Origin: Prosopocoilus inquinatus
Taxonomy: Eukaryota; Arthropoda; Insecta; Coleoptera; Lucanidae
NCBI GenBank assembly: GCA_036172665.1
Contig: CM069873.1
Coordinates: 30,248,001 to 30,312,000 of the forward strand
Length of the DNA: 64,000 nt
Direction: 5' to 3'
Below, piece by piece: positions 47,975-60,700 of the stretch; the stretch's first letter is position 1, and every line of letters begins with the position of its first letter. The notes beneath the pieces are model-generated. The model saw nothing but the letters and a program-made list of their open reading frames with translations. It ran no database searches and had not been told where the DNA came from. The position numbers and the translations under genes are program-made.

Positions 47975-50024
47975 GGTATTCGACGTACACCTGATTAAAA
48001 AGTTCTTTCAGGTGTAAATTTGGTTCAACTGTCCATTTGACAATACCTTTCAAAATATTTTCTATCACCTATTTATTCATAAACTGACAAACCGTCAAAT
48101 AACTATAACCTATTTCTATTAAATCATTTTACTTATTTTTTTTTTTAAATTCAATTGTATATTTTATCAGTCATAGGAGTCTAGATTATAAGGCTGTTGG
48201 GACACACGTTATAAATTTCTTTTTGATACTACAACAATAATACTAGGTTCTCTACAGTGTCATTTTTGCTAGTAATTTCAGATTTTATATTACCTAACTG
48301 ATCTAATTTGAAATGAATGTTTACCATAGGCGTTAATTTTGAATATCTTTTCTACAAATCTGTCTTTCAAGTTTTAAATATTTCGCACTGCAAATGCAAT
48401 ATCTAACGTGCACAAGTTAAAGAAAAAAATAGAAGACAAAGTTGCAGAAACATAAAACTTAATTTTAAAGACATTTTATCAAAACGAAATTAGCATTTTC
48501 AGACACAACATGAAACTTTGACTTTACTAAAAGTTGTACATAATTTTGTAATGTTCATCTAGCATTTTAAAGTCAGTGTCAAATTTGACAAATCCATAAG
48601 TAGGATTTTGACGGGATTTGGTGTGATTTGAGTGACGTTCAGAAATTTCAGATTTTAGATCAGTTTACATTGCGGAAAAGTACCAGTTTTCAATGACCGG
48701 AACTGCACTTTCGTACATTTATAAATTACAAGGCCTTTGACGTTTACGGGATCATTATGTTACTAAGGCTACATTGTGACAGATCTGTGTGACACATGCA
48801 ATGATGTAAAGTAAAATGCGTTCAATATTATTGTGTGTGACTATGGTTTCTGTTCCGGGAATTCCCGGGAACGATTTTCTGGGAAATTTAGGTTTTATGC
48901 CTTTCTCGGTCCCGGGAAATAACGGTCGGAAGTTCTCGGTTTGGATGGAATGAAAGTTTGGAGAATTGTTTGGTGGGCCGAGCGCGTTGAGATGAGATGT
49001 ATGTTGTACGTACCTACTTAGGTATTAAAAAGAAGGCTCCTCCATGAAGTGTAATAAAACTATAAGGAGCAGCTGGACAATAGAATGGAAGAAAAGCAAT
49101 GAAGCACATGCTGGTTGCCTTCATTCGAAATAGTTTTCTAAATGAGATTCACATTTTATGGAGCAAACATCTTTTTATTATCTGACTATGCATACGAGGG
49201 GCTATTCAAAAGAACCTGATGTTATGGGAGGAGGGTCTTATAACACCGGTTTCTGCCGATAAGAGCATTACATTAATTAAGAACTTTTTTCTCTTTGCGT
49301 CTTTCTCTCTCTCTCTACCGACATAAAAATTCATATGAACAGTAAGAAAAAAATAAAAAAACTGACGTTGTTGAGTTTGAGAGCTTTAGAAAAGACATAG
49401 AAAGGCTATAAGAGATTTAAAACTATTTTGCTTTTATTCTTTTAATTCATAGTCATAACTGAGATATCTAATATTGCAATTTTTTTCTAAGAAGATATAA
49501 TAAATTAACCCGAAAAGTTAAATTTTTCAGGATTATAATTTTTACGTTCGTGAGTCCCAGGAAGTCAAAAAACCCTATGTGTGACATTCTGAGTTTGGTT
49601 TAAATTTAATCCTATTTTAAATATTTTGGGCAACACCCGATGCCAACACTTGATAGGGCTCGGAAACAAACTGTCATATTTGTTAATAATTTCAGATTTA
49701 CGGTTGGCTCACCTAACTTGACATTATTATTCACAGTATTACAATTTCTGACTATGTTACTAGATTAAAAAAAAATAAAACATAATATTGCTATTTTCTA
49801 AATGACATAGAGCTCGAAAAACAAACGAATTTGACAGACTGTTTCCTAATCCTATCCAGTAAAATAAACGGCAGTCAAAGGGGAGCCGAGGTACTGCTAT
49901 TTCATAAGAGGCCGCCAGGTCAAAAGGTTAAAGAATCTGCCAGGTTATTTGAGAACTCTATCAAATAAGTTAAATGTCAATGAACTCCGCCAGACTCAAG
50001 CAATACAAGAAATAAAACATATTA
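47975..50024. other. No gene recognised
   Basis: AT-rich DNA. A cluster of CCCGGGAA/TTCCCGGG words at 48,855-48,925 stands out in base composition but shows no reading I recognise. A (CT)n run lies near 49,300. Confidence 0.4.
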
Positions 50025-50183
50025 GGGCGTATTATCATCTCATGATTAGAGTCGTCTGACGTCTCTAACTAAAGCCGTGATTAAAATGAACATAAACGAT
50101 ATAGCTTTATGCGAATTTCATGAGTAAGAGAGTGACAGAGAATCACGGCGTCGTTAAATTAAAGACGAGGTGAGAATACGGGC
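50025..50183. mobile_element. 160-bp MITE (GGGCGTATT ends)
   Basis: The left end GGGCGTATTATCATCTC faces a right end whose complement is GGCCCGTATTCTCACCTC. A second paired block AAGCCGTGATT / AATCACGGC lies inward. Non-coding. Confidence 0.6.
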
Positions 50184-50188
50184 CTTTA

Positions 50189-50405
50189 GGGACTTGGATT
50201 CTGTATAGAGTACGAGGACTGTTGCTATGGCAACTACCAATCAAAAAGCTGTATGGCGCAGCTGTCAATCATTAGGGATTATTCTATATTGAGTATGTTA
50301 AATTTAACAGACAGTTGCTACGGTAACAGCCAATCAAAAAGCTTTATGATTGGTTATCACAGCAACAGTCCGTTAAATTAATCGTGCTCGATACAGAATA
50401 GGCCC
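50189..50405. mobile_element. MITE family B-like copy, adjacent
   Basis: The ends GGGACTTGGATTCTGTATAG and (complement) GGGCCTATTCTGTATCGAGC are inverted, with TA on each side (50187-50188, 50406-50407). Inside are three versions of a GTTGCTA-GG-AAC-CCAATCA-AAAGCTT block, two of them forming a palindrome around AAAGCTTT near 50,340. 217 bp, non-coding. Confidence 0.65.
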
Positions 50406-50407
50406 TA

Positions 50408-52907
50408 ATGTTTGACAGCTGCACTAAGAGTGTCAAACGATATCGAAGTAGGAATCTTAAGCTATCGGTTGTAACAAAATTGTTATGCAAGTACAAATTT
50501 TTATCGCATAAAAATATATTAGCAGAAAGAATATCAAACACATTTTACTTTTACTAGGCAAAATGTAATATGCTTTATGACATCGCAAACAATAAAAAAA
50601 TATAATAAATAAGAACTGAAAATTCCAATTCTGTCCATAAAACATACACATAGCCACAGGAAACTTTAGAAATAGTTATAAATTACGTAAAAAACTTCTG
50701 CAGGTAAAATTATTTATGTGAATCTATGAAACCTTGTCTGTTTGAACTCCAGCCAAAAAGTTAGAAACTTATGACTCACGGCATGCCGAAAGAGATCTCG
50801 GGCTTATTGTAAATAAAATAAAGCATTACAAATGTGACAATGAAGTAATGCATAAAACAATTTTTTTATTATAATAATGAACCCTGTTCTTATTGAATCC
50901 TGCACCTCAAACAATGGATTTTCAAAAGACACACGCATGATTTGTGCTGACAACTGTTACATTGGACTTTTAATAAAAATAGAAAATTGTTGAACTCGAT
51001 TGAACTGCATTCTAGTTAGCCTTGATAGGTCATTGGCTGGCCGAGGTTGAATTGTATACTTGTTATAAATTATGTTTTTGACTCAGATCCTTATATCTTT
51101 GCCAAAGTTTAGATAAATTACCGCAACGAGTTTACGCATCAATGAAACATATTTTTGGGCATTGTATAAAAAAAATGACGCTCTTCGTTTCAAAAAAATT
51201 TATGCACGATTTTTATGACATAACTTTACCTCAAAAGTATCAACAATTCATCTACTTGAAAGCCAGATATCTTCAAAAAAAACGTTCGCATTTAGTAGCC
51301 GCAGGTTCTAACGAAACCGTATGTAAACAAACAAGGAACTTATTGTAAACTAACATTTTTGAATGTAGGTTAGGAATATTAAAAAAAAAATGTATTATTA
51401 TACAACTGATGGACGCGCTGTGTTTTTACATGAGCGTATTTGTACCGTGCACATTAAAAAAAATGTACAAGTGGTAGTAAAGTAATGCTTTCCAATCATG
51501 TAATGTAAGGTGGTAAGTCGCAGCTTAAAGGTTAAGCGTGCACAACTAACGGGAATATTTGCAGGTAATTTCGTTCAATAAAAACTTACTCTGTTATTTC
51601 CGGACTCTACTTCTGTTCTCTGTCGTTTATTAAGAGGTCCATCTCCATTGAACGCCATTTTGATACAAACAAGCACCAAACTCAACCTGCCGCTACTACG
51701 GCACGCGCAGAACTGTCAATTTTTTTGGCTGCACTTGAGTGGAACTATTTTTCAAAGCTTGTTACCCGTGACTCCCTCTAAACATATCGCTAGGAATTTC
51801 TGCGGCATTGTGCCTTGCAGGAAACTGTAGTTCAATTCTCAATATTTTCTGTTATTAGTAGGCAACCCATTATACGAGTATTTAAATAAAACGATGTTTG
51901 AGCTCAATCTTAACCTAAAAACAGATAACTTAATGAATTTATAACAAAATACAATATGATAGTTTGTATTGCAGACAGTTTTCAACGATAGATTGATCGA
52001 TGAAATCAAGTTGTTTCTAATTGCATCCTTATTAAATTCTAAAAACACAAAATTGTTGTAGTTATAGTTATTTCAAGTTGTTCTAAGTTCTGTTATCATT
52101 AACTAACTAACGCGTTCTTAAATTACTCAAGGCTAGTCTGACCCACCTAAAAAAACTGTTTCTCCTTTATTTCGGTATTAAACTTGAGCTTTTTGTTAAT
52201 GTGTAATATGTTAAAATACGCTCCTTTTAAATCTCTAGGGGGCTTAACTAATTTCATTAGCGAAAAAAATTATACCCCGCTGTAATTTAAAAAAACAGTA
52301 TTTTTTAATATCTTTTTTCCTGTTTTCGATGTCTAAATATACAACAAATTGAAAGAAATTTATCACCGTAGTAAAGAATGTAATTCTAGAGGGGGCCAAA
52401 CTAATATTAATGCATATAAAATATAGATTATTTAAATATCGTTGTTAATGTTAATAGACGTATATTTCGAAATTTAACAATTATTAGACCGAGAAAATAC
52501 GCCCACTTAAACGACATAATGTACTTAAAATAGTGTTCTAATAAGCGATATTAAAAGTCATTTCAACTTTGTTTAATTTATATATTTGCATTGCTCTAAA
52601 TTGCCACTTAGTTCATGAGAGTTGCCGCTAGAGTCACAAGTTCTGATCAGATCGTTGCCATATGCAAAATTTCCCTTTCCAGCAATAAATTATACTGCTT
52701 TCTATAAGTAAGAGTTCCCCAGATCTAAACAAAAATTCCTAAACTTGGCAACGCGGCTGTACTTCTGGTAGTGTGCACATTAGGTGCAAATTTCAAAGAG
52801 CAGGTAGGGTTCGACCAGAGAGGTGGAAAACGCAATTTGTTTACATTGTTACCATGACAAAGGAAGCTTTTTTTTCAATCTGATGTTACTTTTAAGTAAG
52901 GCGTCAA
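50408..52907. other. No gene recognised
   Basis: AT-rich sequence. Small frames (50344-50657 minus, 51142-51348 plus) have no motif, and I saw no transposon ends. Confidence 0.45.
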
Positions 52908-53021
52908 AACCCAAGTAAACACAAATACTTTATTAAATTCTTATAAATATTTATAAAGCATTTTTATGTTTTATTAAACTCTTGTAAATGTTTATAAAGC
53001 ATTTTTGGTTACTTGGGAAGT
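52908..53021. repeat. Small inverted-ended repeat with 41-bp tandem unit
   Basis: CCCAAGTAAAC at the left and GGTTACTTGGG at the right are inverted. Between them TTTATTAAA-TCTT-TAAAT-TTTATAAAGCATTTTT occurs twice at a period of about 41 bp. It may be a tiny MITE. Confidence 0.5.
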
Positions 53022-55958
53022 GCGTTTGGTGCCATAGTAATAATGTAAATACAAGACTTCTTGCAACGAATGAGCAAGAAGGAAAATAACTTAGAAATCG
53101 TGAGTGAAGAAGACGGGATATATGCACTCCAAGGTACAGTTGTCGAACACAGCCTTCAGTGTATCGTAAAGACTAATTTCAATGTTTTCTCTGCTCATAA
53201 AATAATAATAACAATTAAGACATCAGTGAAAATGAAAACACTCTTCCTGAGTTTATAGTTCTAAAAATATATACGAAGTGTTAAAAAATCTAAAAACTGT
53301 ATTCTTTTATTCTTACTTATTATACACAACGTAACGATATTCCAGAACTACTAAACTGTTGCTAATACTTATACCAATAATCATTGCTTATACTTAACTG
53401 ACGATTATTTAATCCTACAATCTGATTGCAAGAAAGTCTTCCTCTCACTGAATAAATTTTCGTCTACGTACTATGAATAAAGATTGTAATTTGAGGCATT
53501 GGAAAGTATTTGCCTAAAAAAATTTATTCTATCAACATTTTTACTTACAGTTGTGTTCAGTTATTAATTGACAACGAAATGGTTATTTACGTGTCGAGCT
53601 TTGTAAATTAATCTTTACGGGCGAGCGAGTTTGTGAGACGAGCGACGTAGGAGTGAGCCTAGTATGAAAGATTACTTGCGAATCGTGCTGCGTATAAACT
53701 TTTATTTTCACGTGGAGATTTTTAATTAATTTACTTTAATTTTTTATTGAAAGCGTTTTTTTTTATCGCATACGTTATTTCTAGCTAGTCGCAGTCATGG
53801 TAATGTAAACAGACAATCTGCTTTTCTACAAGCCTATAAAATTTTACAGGTCTTTTATGCAAGCCCGTAAAGTATTACAGGTCTGTTCCCGTAATTTATC
53901 GTTTACGTGGCTACCATAAACAACAAAATTAACCTGTAAAATATCATTTACTAAGATAGTGAATATAAATAAAATTTAAAGAGTCCCTAAAATAAATTAT
54001 TTTTAAATACTCACGTCTTTAATTAAAAATAAATTGTAACAACAAAAAGTTCCTCCAATCAACACAATTTTTGTCTGACCCTTTTTCCTTCCTCGTTGAT
54101 TTCTTTTATTCCAATGTATTTCAATTTCTTCTACAAGTCACATCAATTCGTTTATTCTGCAGAAGTTGCAAATAGAAATTTGTTACCTAAAAATTGATGC
54201 AACATTTTTGGATAAACCTTTTTCAATGTGATATCTTGAGATACATAAGAACTGGTTTCAGTTAAAAGATAAAATTCGTCAGATACAATATAGGAATGAG
54301 ATCATTCTATACTCGCAACGTTTATATAATTTAAGGACAATAGCTAAGAAAAATAAATTCGATTTATGTATAAAAAATTGTATTTTTCACGAAGAAGAAA
54401 TTATTTCTGCTCTGTTAAGTATAGAAGAAGAAAAAATTATTTTAACATTTTAATAAAACGTCATCTTTGATACAACAAGGAATACACTAGTATTACTCTT
54501 TAATATTTATAATTAACAAATAACTCTATAATTCGGTGTCCATTTAGCTCAGATGCGCTCATTATCGCTCACTAGATAAGAACTGTCCCAATGGCGCCCA
54601 ATATTTACTTTTATAGTTAATGTGCTCGCTTTGGATACACGAGGATACGTCCAGAGTCTTCGCGGTCGCACTAGATTACTTTGCAGCTTTCCCGAGGGTA
54701 CCTATAGTAGCGCGAGCGTCCCAGGCTACCCTTGTCAAAAGCTTGGCGCCGGCTTGTCTGGTCACAAAAATATTTAAACGCCCCAAGACCACAATTGTAA
54801 TGATACAATTTTCTGTTGCGGCTGTACAGAAAATTTGCACATTTTCATCGTTTTCGCTTAGATTTCAGCACTTATTGAACAAGTAATTATTAAAAATGAA
54901 GTTGATTCACTCCTGATGAAGCTATCGATCGATAGTGGAACGTTTAGTATTTTTCCAATCATAATTGTGTCCGGTTTAAGATTAAGGTTTTTTTACTGTC
55001 AAGTAATTATTTGCGAAGTTACGCAAATACATATATAGATCACTTATATAAAACAAACATAAATGCATAATGAGGAACTGATGTTCTGTGAATAGAAAAT
55101 TAAAAGCAACAGGTATTACTAGGGAGAAGAAATCGGCCCGCTTGATCCGCGACCAGTACGGAAGTTCGGAATGTATTAGTCACGCCCACAATGATTTCTG
55201 CCGAGTGCAAAGGCGTAAATAGTACATTCCGCGTAAAAAAACATCCAATAGTAAGTTGTTCAATTCTTTACCCTGGTTATTAAGCCTGATACAGAAATAG
55301 GAACTTGTTAATCTCTCTCTCTCTCACCATATATAAAAATTTACATAGTTTTCTCCATTTTTAAAAAAGAACTTTAATTAAAGTATTAAATCAAGAAATT
55401 ATTAATAAAGTAAAATAATTATCCGCGTCTCTCCGTAGATTAAATAATTAATTTAAGCAAGAAAAGTTAATTACGTTCTACTCTATACCTTAAAAAATGG
55501 CGGGGCAATAATGCCGAGCATCGGTTTCACAAAGGCCGGAATTAAATCATTAAATGTGGAGCAAAAATGTAAACATTAACAATTTAATAATTTTCTTCAA
55601 TTTGTTATAATTTTATAAGCAAAAATAATTTTCATTTTTACATGAAGAAGAAATAAAAAAATTTAAAGCGAGCAAAATTATTTTATTTCGCATGGACATG
55701 TACAGGATTAAGAGCGAGAACTGCATTAAAAAAATAAATAAATAAATTTTTACATATAATATACCCGATTAATTTCGTATTATCTTAAAACCTTCGGAAG
55801 AAAATTATTTTCATGGCCGGACGGGTACAATGAATATAAAAGAATTTACTCTACGGAAAATAGAGGATTATGATGAACTTACATAAATTTTAAAAATAGT
55901 TGTACTAAGCACTGAAGCAAAAAATAATATAAATCAAGATACAATTAAACTCTGTTAC
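53022..55958. other. No gene; one GC-richer patch and a hammerhead-like relic
   Basis: About 54,540-54,790 is GC-richer than its surroundings, with GGCGCC-type words but no recognisable protein. At 54,912-54,950 CTGATGA is followed by a 14-base palindrome (CTATCGATCGATAG) and GGAACG, resembling a hammerhead with a damaged GAAA. A short CT run lies at about 55,314. Confidence 0.4.
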
Positions 55959-55962
55959 ATAT

Positions 55963-56077
55963 TGTGACGCGCCAACCGGCTTAGCGCAAGGCGTCAAGAA
56001 GTCGGTTCACTGTTATGTGTCATCGGCCATCACGCCACCGGGGCCTACATCGAACAGACTGGAATCTTCCAGCGTAG
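55963..56077 (+). repeat. Truncated 5' LTR of the macro-domain gypsy
   Basis: Starts TGTGACGCGCCAACCGG and matches the first 115 bases of the 3' LTR with one difference seen (TTCACTG against TTCGCTG). It then switches to unrelated sequence at CAGTGGTGTCGG. TGGTGTCGGTGTGC just beyond may be the primer-binding site, which would mean the rest of the LTR was deleted exactly where promoter and U5 should be. Confidence 0.8.
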
Positions 56078-56176
56078 CAGTGGTGTCGGTGTGCGGGTTT
56101 GTGCAAATAAATAAACAAATTAAAGTAAATTAAATTTAATCAGATTATTAAATAAGTACAGTATCGAAAAAAAACA

Positions 56177-57736
56177 ATGGCTACGAGAAAAGTGCTGTTG
56201 AAAGACTTAAAAGTGGCCGAATTAAAAACCGAATTGGAAGAACGAGAGTTAGAAACCTGTGGTTTGAAAGGCGCACTTCAACAGCGTCTCCGATCCGATT
56301 TGTTAACAGCTGGTGAAGATCCAGAGACCTTCCTTTTTGAAATTTCGTGTGGTCCCGTCGATTTTAATAAAATCTTGAAAGATGAACTTCGAGAACAATC
56401 CAGAAATTTGGACGAGAAGTTTCTAGAACAGTCTGGAGATTTAGAGAAGCTTAGAGAACAATCCAGACATTTAGAGGATAAGCTTCTAGAACAATCTGGA
56501 AATTTCAAGGACGAGCTTCGAGAACAATCCAGAAATTTAGAGGAGAAGCTTCTAGAACAATCTGGAAATTTCAAGGACGAACTTCGAGAACAATCCAGAA
56601 ATTTAGAGGAGAAGCTTCTAGAACAATCTGGAAATTTCGACAAATTACAAAATAAATTGTTGGAACAATCTAGAGACTTAGACGAGAAATTTCTAGAGCA
56701 ATCCAGAAATTTCGACGAGAAACTTCTAGAACAGTCCGGAAATTTGAAGGGTGAATTTCTAGAACAGACGAAAGGACTCGAAGATAAACTAGTGGTAAAA
56801 ATATCGGAAGAAACAAGAAACCTGCAAGAAAATGTGGAAGAAATAATATTCCAGCAGGATAACAAAATCAAAAATCTGGAACAAATCATGGCGGGGTTGC
56901 GAGTGTTCGGGGATCAGCCACCAGTAGAAACACTAGAAAATAATGAAACCCGAATTGTGGAAGGACCAGCAGAAAATTCGAAATTGAAAATAAAACCACC
57001 GACGTTTGATGGAAAATCTTCTTGGCCCAACTACTTCAAACACAACTACTTCAAACAGTTCGAAGCAGCAGCAAAGGCGAACAGATGGACGGCCAGCGAA
57101 AAAGCCACTTCGTTAATTGTGGCCTTAAGAGGGGACGCTATCGATGTGCTACAGACGATGCCGCCAGAGGAACAAGAAGACTTCGACAAGCTTGTGAATA
57201 GGATGGAAATGCGTTACGGACAGGCCCATCTGACCGAGGTATACCATGCACAGTTGAGGAATCGCTGTCAGAAATCCGGAGAAAGTCTTCAGCAATTCGA
57301 AGCAGACGTTGCGCGTCTGGCCCAGTTGGCATATCCCACAGCTCCTGTTGAATTCCTCAAATGTTTGACGGTGCAGACCTTCATAGATGGAATCCGTGAC
57401 CCAGACAATCAGCAGGCATTGAGAATGACCCATCCGAAGACATCCAAGAACGCATTGGCTTATGCCTTGGAATTTGAAGCGGCGAGACGAGTTTCAAGAG
57501 GGCATGTCAAGGTGCGAGCGGCTATGGACTTCCAAGAGGAAGAAGAGGAAGAGTCCGCCAACGCCAAGGTGGGATCTACTATAAAGGAGCGACCCAGGGA
57601 GTATACCACCGCCGAGGATGTTCGCCGCATTGTGGAACAGGTCTTCAAGCAGAAGAAACCGCTGGTGTGGCCAGGAGGAAGGACATGTTCGCAGGCGATG
57701 TCCAGACAGGATCCAAGAAAGCCACAGTTAAACTAA
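56177..57736 (+). CDS. gag: Gag with SAP-like start and hendecad repeats
   Basis: 519 residues from an ATG. Residues about 8-42 (LKVAELKTELEERELETCGL, then KGALQQRL) fit a SAP motif, a helix-extended-helix that binds DNA in nuclear proteins. Residues about 72-210 are roughly twelve units of 11 residues built on EQSRNLEEKLL / EQSGNFKDELR, a hendecad pattern expected to form a long coiled coil; at DNA level it is a 33-bp minisatellite. Residues about 275-435 are a retrotransposon Gag domain (PTFDGKSSWPNYF, ALRGDAIDVLQTM, ESLQQFEADVARLAQ). The end is damaged: a zinc-knuckle-like reading (CGQEEGHVRRRC) lies in another frame at about 57666-57702, so the normal C-terminus is probably lost. Confidence 0.9.
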   Translation: MATRKVLLKDLKVAELKTELEERELETCGLKGALQQRLRSDLLTAGEDPETFLFEISCGPVDFNKILKDELREQSRNLDEKFLEQSGDLEKLREQSRHLEDKLLEQSGNFKDELREQSRNLEEKLLEQSGNFKDELREQSRNLEEKLLEQSGNFDKLQNKLLEQSRDLDEKFLEQSRNFDEKLLEQSGNLKGEFLEQTKGLEDKLVVKISEETRNLQENVEEIIFQQDNKIKNLEQIMAGLRVFGDQPPVETLENNETRIVEGPAENSKLKIKPPTFDGKSSWPNYFKHNYFKQFEAAAKANRWTASEKATSLIVALRGDAIDVLQTMPPEEQEDFDKLVNRMEMRYGQAHLTEVYHAQLRNRCQKSGESLQQFEADVARLAQLAYPTAPVEFLKCLTVQTFIDGIRDPDNQQALRMTHPKTSKNALAYALEFEAARRVSRGHVKVRAAMDFQEEEEEESANAKVGSTIKERPREYTTAEDVRRIVEQVFKQKKPLVWPGGRTCSQAMSRQDPRKPQLN

Positions 57737-60700
57737 GCCGGGTCGGTGCAGAGGGGCAAACGTCGACCCGTATTCAAAGGCCCCCAAAGACGAAAGCCAA
57801 ACAAGTAATATCCCTACGGCAGTTAACCAGCAGTGTCTTCGTGGATGTCACCATTGATGACATTCCTCACACCATGTTGTTGGATACGGGTGCGACGAAG
57901 ACCATCCTAAGACCCGACGTCATTAAGTCATCTGGACGCACCGAGCCGACCAAGTGGAAACTGAAAACTGCAACTGGAACATCAGCAACTGTCCACGGTG
58001 AAGTAGAGGTTATCATCACCATTGGTTCAACTCCAATAAAACACCGTGCACTGGTGGCAGATATAGAGGACGAGGCAATTTTGGGCATGGACGTCATGTG
58101 TGCCCACGGGTTCCAATTGGACTTAAAGCGTGGCGTGATGGCGGTCAATAATGAGGAGTTGGTTCTACATCAACGAGGGGACGTGGCCGCTCGAGTAGTC
58201 CTCGCTGAAGACGTTGTATTACCCAGCAGGACTGAGGTTATCGTCGACGCAAAACTGGACGGTGTTTTTCAAGATGGGCAAGTCATTATGGTTGAACCTA
58301 ATACTGATGATCAAAGGATTGGAAGAGGAGTCCTCGTTGGGAAAATGTTGTTGACGGCGAAGAAGGAAGTACCTGTCCGCCTGATGAATGTCAATTGTTT
58401 CTCTGTCAATATCAAGAAAGGAACAATCTTGGGAAGCTGCACCATGGTGTCCTCCATCTCCCGGCAACTTGAAACAAACGTGCCAGAAGCGAAAGTCCCA
58501 AAGAAATTATGGGAAATCGTTATGTCAACAGCCCAGGAATTGATTCCTGACCAGAAGACAAAAGCAAAGAATCTGATCGGCCGCTATCAAGATGTATTTG
58601 AGGTAGAAAATGGATTCAAGGGAAGAACTGATGTCGTGAAACACAAAATAGAGACTGGAGAAGAAAGACCTATCCGTCAAGCTCCAAGGCGATTACCGTT
58701 GGCGAAGCGTGAGGAAGCGGAACGCATTATTCGTGAGATGGAAAAGGATAATGTAATAGAACCACCAAGCAGCCCGTGGGCGTCACCAGTAGTGCTTGTG
58801 AAGAAGAAGGATGGGTCCACCCGGTTCTGTGTAGACTACCGGTTACTCAATAATGTCACCAAGAAGGACAGCTATCCCCTGCCACGGATTGATGATACCC
58901 TGGACACCCTGGCCGGCTCAAAGATCTTCTCAACTTTGGACTTAAAGAGTGGATATTGGCAAGTGGAGCTGGCGCCCGAAGATCGAGAAAAGACGGCGTT
59001 TTCCATTGGTATGGTTCTGTGGCAGTTCACAGTGATGCCATTCGGATTATGTAATGCCCCAGCGACATTCGAGAGGTTAATGGAGACGGTTCTGAAAGGT
59101 CTGTCCTGGACAACGTGCATGGTGTACCTTGACGACATAATTGTCGTGGGAAAGACGTTTGACGACCACCTAAGGAACCTGGAAGGAGTGTTCCAGCGGC
59201 TTCGCGGAGCTGGACTAAAGCTTAGCCTCAAGAAGTGTCACCTGTTCCAGAAGGAAGTGAATTACCTGGGGCACATTGTTAATGGAAATGGAATCGCCGT
59301 GGACCCTGTGAAGATTCAGGTGGTGAAAGACTGGCCAACTCCTAGAAATAAACACCAAATAAGGAGTTTCCTTGGCCTGTGCACTTACTATCGGCGCTAC
59401 GTTCCTGGATTTGCAGACATTGCTAAGCCGTTAACAAAACTCACTGAAGAAGGTCGTCCATTTGAATGGGACCAACAGTGTCAAATTGGCTTTGAACAAC
59501 TAAAGCAGTACTTGGTTAGTGCTCCTATTCTGAGTTATCCTCTCCCGGAAGGCAAGTTCGTCGTGGACACAGATGCTAGCAACGTTGGGATTGGTGGCGT
59601 ACTCTCCCAGATACAAGAGGGGCAAGAAAAGGTGATCGGCTACTTCAGTAAAGTCCTATCAAAGCCGGAACGAAACTATTGCGTCACAAGAAGGGAATTG
59701 CTAGCCGTCGTAAAAACGATAGAACACTTCTACAAGTACTTGTATGGTAGACGCTTCCTGCTGAGGACCGACCACGCCGCTCTAAAATGGCTTCTCCGTT
59801 TCAAGAACCCAGAAGGGCAAGTTGCACGATGGATCGAACGACTTCAGGAGTACGATTTTGAAATTCAGCATCGGGCAGGAACTAGCCATCGAAATGCCGA
59901 TGCTTTGTCGAGAAGACCCTGTGCCGAAGACTGTAAGCACTGTAGTCGTTTGGACGAGAAAGTAGCCACGACTGCGAGGACAGCCATTGTTGACGACAAA
60001 TGGCAAGCCGAAGAGCTGCGAAGAGACCAGGAGAACGACCCGGATTTGAAATTAGTGCTAGAGTGGAAAAGCAGGGACGCGAGGCCTACCTGGGAAGAGG
60101 TAGCACCATGTGCACCGTCCGTAAAATCATACTGGGCGCAGTGGGACTCCATAGTGTTGGATCGTGGTCTTCTGAGACGAAGCATGGAGAATCCAGAAGG
60201 CATGGAACAGAAAACACAGTTACTAATCCCCAAGAATAGGGTGCCAGAAGTTCTGAGGGAACTTCACGATGGAACTTCGGGAGGGCATCTGGGAGTTAAG
60301 AAGACTATGGAGAAGGTGCGCGAAAGATTTTACTGGGTGAACTGCAAGGAAGACGTGAAGGATTGGTGCAGAAAGTGTGCAGTCTGCGCAGCCAATAACG
60401 GCCCCCACAGGCGGGGTAAGGCTCCCATGAGACAGTACAACGTTGGAAGTCCTTTTGAGAGAGTTGCCATCGATGTAGCCGGCCCGTTTCCAGAAACGAA
60501 TGGTGGAAACAAGTACATCGTCGTGATAATGGACTACTTTAGTAAGTGGGTTGAAGCTTACGCCCTACCTAACCAAGAGGCGGTCACTATTGCGGAAGTC
60601 CTTGTCAGGGAATGAATCAGTCGGTATGGTGCACCTATGGAACTGCATTCAGACCAAGGAAGGAACTTTGAATCGGCCTTGTTCAAGAACGTGTGTACTC

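Noticed and set aside
48855..48925. Palindromic CCCGGGAA cluster as a regulatory array
   Set aside because: Only a few imperfect words; no regular spacing.
54540..54790. CpG-type promoter or exon of a host gene
   Set aside because: GC-richer patch but no splice sites or protein motif that I could defend.
56278..56889. 203-codon minus-strand frame with CSRSFSSKFLD repeats
   Set aside because: Antisense shadow of the hendecad repeats of Gag.
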